Shown piece after piece: positions 62,210-64,000 of a DNA stretch of 64,000 nt. The number at the start of each line of letters is the position of its first letter. The stretch's first letter is position 1. The position numbers and the translations under genes are program-made. The stretch is taken from the NCBI GenBank assembly GCA_001602645.1, contig LUYE01000013.1, positions 1 through 64,000 of the forward strand, given 5' to 3'. A model generated the notes under the pieces. It did not search any database, was not told the origin of the DNA, and was given only the letters and a program-made list of their open reading frames with translations. Source of the stretch: Methanosarcinales archaeon Methan_01 (lineage in GTDB: Archaea; Halobacteriota; Methanosarcinia; Methanotrichales; Methanotrichaceae).

Positions 62210-63640
62210 TCATGAGGTGAGGCCGATGTCCCGGCGGTACCTGATCCCGTTGAACCTGATCCTTTTTATGTTCTCGTAGGCCCTATCCCTAGCTGCTGCC
62301 AGAGAGGCGCCACGGCCGACGACGGTGAGGACCCTCCCGCCGGTGGTGTAAAGCTGCTCGTTCCCCTGGACGTCGGTCCCGAAGGCCGTCCCGTTGTGGT
62401 AGACGAGGACGTCGGGATCGATATTATCCAGACCCCGGATCGGCATGTTGGTATAGTGAGGGCCGGGGTAGCCGGGCCTCTCCTCCCCGACTCCGCCGCT
62501 AGTCACCGGCTTCACCACCCTCCCGCTGATGGCGCAGACCCCGACGCAATAGTCGGGGGACCATTTCAGCTCCACGGAGTCGAGCTTTCCATCCAGGATC
62601 GCCCGGGATAGAAGATACATATCGGTCTTCAGGCGTGGAAGGATCACCTCCGCCTCGGGGTCGCCGAGCCTTACGTTGATCTCCAGGACCCTCGGGACCC
62701 GTTCGCCCTCCTCCTCTGAGATCATCAGGCCGAAGTATATCATCCCCCGGTACTCAGAGCCCGTCTTCTCTCGAAGCCCCCGGATGGTGGGGACGGCGAT
62801 CGTCTCCATGATCCTCTCCGCTAGCTCACCGTCGAGCCAGGGGTGGGGGGAGTAGCCTCCCATACCACCGGTGTTGGGGTTGTGGTCGAGGTTCGGGTTT
62901 CCCGCGAGCCTGTTGTAGAGGCGGATCGCCACCTCCTCGCCGGGGCCGAAGGCCCGCTTGTAGTCCATCGCCGACTCCAGGGGGTGGACCGTCCGGCCGT
63001 CGGTGACGGCGAAGAACATCAGCTCTTTCCCCTCTAGCCTCTCCTCGATCTCGACTCGCCGGCCCGCCTCCCCGAATAGGCGGGGCTCCACCATGATCCT
63101 CTCGATCGCCGAGATCGCCTCCTCGGCAGAGCTGCAGACGATCGACCCCTTCCCAGCGGCGAGGCCGTCGGCCTTTACCACCAGGTTCTTATTTGGGTTC
63201 TCTTGATAGAAGGCCGCTGCGTACTCTATAGCTTCCTGGGGGTTGCTGAAGTTTCGGTGGGGGGGGATGGGAACCCCGATGGCCTTGAGAAAGTCCTTCG
63301 TGTCGCACTTGCTCCCCTCGAGGATCGTCGCCTCCCGCCGCGGACCGATGGCGTCGAGCCCTTCATCGCAGAAGACGTTGACGATCCCTTCGGATAGGTA
63401 TCCCTCCGGGCCGACGAAGGTCAGGCCGACCTCCTCTTTTTTGGCGAAGGAGACGAGGCCGGGGATCTCCTTGAGGGGCCCTCCCTTCGAGAGGGCGATC
63501 TCGCACTTCTCGATCATGGAGCTCCCGGCGTTCCCGGGGGCGACGTAGACCCGCTCGACCAGGGGGCTTTTCGCGAAGGCGTGGGCTATGGCGTTTCCCC
63601 TCCCGCCGGCATCGACTACCAGAACCTTTGCACCAGACAT
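62210..63640 (-). CDS. purD: Phosphoribosylamine--glycine ligase
   Basis: ATP-grasp enzyme of purine synthesis that joins glycine to phosphoribosylamine. Seen: KVLVVDAGGRGNAIAHAFAKSPLVERVYVAPGN, LTFVGPEGYLSEGIVNVFCDEGLDAIGPRREATILEGSKCDTKDFL, NLVVKADGLAAGKGSIVC, NPNTGGMGGYSPHPWL and EINVRLGDPEAEVILPRL with the metal residues. 476 residues, slightly longer than the bacterial norm. ATG at 63640 (MSGAKVLVV) is chosen over the upstream frame extension. Same strand as kae1, 61 bases upstream. Confidence 0.95.
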   Translation of the reverse strand: MSGAKVLVVDAGGRGNAIAHAFAKSPLVERVYVAPGNAGSSMIEKCEIALSKGGPLKEIPGLVSFAKKEEVGLTFVGPEGYLSEGIVNVFCDEGLDAIGPRREATILEGSKCDTKDFLKAIGVPIPPHRNFSNPQEAIEYAAAFYQENPNKNLVVKADGLAAGKGSIVCSSAEEAISAIERIMVEPRLFGEAGRRVEIEERLEGKELMFFAVTDGRTVHPLESAMDYKRAFGPGEEVAIRLYNRLAGNPNLDHNPNTGGMGGYSPHPWLDGELAERIMETIAVPTIRGLREKTGSEYRGMIYFGLMISEEEGERVPRVLEINVRLGDPEAEVILPRLKTDMYLLSRAILDGKLDSVELKWSPDYCVGVCAISGRVVKPVTSGGVGEERPGYPGPHYTNMPIRGLDNIDPDVLVYHNGTAFGTDVQGNEQLYTTGGRVLTVVGRGASLAAARDRAYENIKRIRFNGIRYRRDIGLTS

Positions 63641-63858
63641 TTGATCTACCGCCGAGTTCGAAGGATATGCCAATAGATAAGGGTAATTGAGCCCCCGTCG
63701 GGCCGATGACTATATTAAAGGAGGTCGGTCCATCTGGGGTCTTTAGAGGAATATGCCGCCGCCTCCGTCTGCAGCCCGGCCAGAGTGGGCTGGTCCCGGA
63801 GGGGGACGGGCGTTGATGGCGACATTAGAGACCCGCATCAAGGGGTGTATGACCAATC

Positions 63859-64000
63859 ATGTACTCAATAGACCAGTTGTTAGAGACGATCCGTGACAGG
63901 AACGTCGAGTCTCTTCGGTTGCAGTTCACCGACATCCAGGGGCTCGTGAAGAGCGTCTCGATCCCCGCCACCAGGATTGGAAAGGCCCTCGACTCGGGGA
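63859..64000 (+). CDS. glnA: Glutamine synthetase, N-terminal part (cut by the window end)
   Basis: The first 47 codons read MYSIDQLLETIRDRNVESLRLQFTDIQGLVKSVSIPATRIGKALDSG, the beta-grasp start of type I glutamine synthetase as found in archaea and firmicutes. The enzyme makes glutamine from glutamate and ammonia. A TATA-like ACTATATTAAAGG lies about 145 bases before the ATG, leaving room for a leader and regulation. The rest lies outside the window. Confidence 0.85.
   Translation, partial: MYSIDQLLETIRDRNVESLRLQFTDIQGLVKSVSIPATRIGKALDSG

Overview
The window reads as chromosome of a high-GC methanogenic archaeon, most probably a Methanothrix (Methanosaeta)/Methanotrichaceae relative. This is inference from gene content. 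The methanogen and archaeal markers are F420-dependent methylene-H4MPT dehydrogenase (mtd), MtrH, the archaeal phosphomevalonate dehydratase, archaeal ADH synthase, cupin-type glucose-6-phosphate isomerase, Kae1, family B DNA polymerase with a PCNA peptide, archaeal DNA ligase and a tRNA-Ser with an intron. Many genes have a TATA-like box about 25-30 bases before the start codon, so leaderless transcripts seem common; I used this to choose several starts.

Layout. 0-3.9 kb: tRNA-Ser(UGA), a SAH/5'-deoxyadenosine deaminase, a surface-type secreted protein and ADH synthase. 4.0-5.1 kb: a secreted double-rhodanese protein. 5.4-8.3 kb: a four-gene ectoine operon in which every junction is an ATGA overlap. 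Its first gene is a transposase-derived winged-helix protein and its EctC carries a 36-residue insertion. 8.3-13.3 kb: cupin, cysteine-rich membrane protein, wHTH protein, a string of hairpins, two tiny genes including a zinc finger, an alkaline-phosphatase-fold enzyme, an amphi-Trp protein and a DUF362 relic. 13.3-20.4 kb: ADP-forming acyl-CoA synthetase, then mtd, the two phosphomevalonate dehydratase subunits and mtrH. 20.5-28.8 kb: uvrC, HicB genes around a decayed HicA, a flavodoxin-fold reductase, HEAT-repeat protein, iorAB, a lipoprotein and a secreted acetolactate decarboxylase. 28.9-34.3 kb: ACT-hom-lig-hisD operon and divergent nadE.

34.3-37.8 kb looks foreign: two secreted proteins with different codon use, the second (DNRLRE-DUF4214-lectin-like) interrupted by in-frame TGA and TAG codons. 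38-50 kb is mostly core: Vms1/eRF1-like rescue factor, hydrolase, pgi-ubiA, two tandem ferredoxin-MinD ATPases, DUF166-fumA-fumB-DUF434, a CbiA/CfbB amidotransferase and an iron-sulfur flavoprotein. 50-60.6 kb holds polB, relics of polB and of an aryl-CoA ligase (paaK) 3' end, a second iorAB fused into an operon with intact paaK, and between them an unusual coupled pair: a 42-residue protein resembling the N-terminus of aldehyde ferredoxin oxidoreductase, overlapping a 732-residue membrane-DUF362-membrane fusion. The window ends with kae1, purD and the start of glnA.

The best candidates for something undescribed are (1) the winged-helix-ectABC operon with its perfect palindrome and expanded EctC, (2) the AOR-N mini-gene plus DUF362 membrane fusion, (3) the hairpin array near 10.1-10.3 kb, and (4) the repeated polB/paaK relics that record a local tandem duplication.
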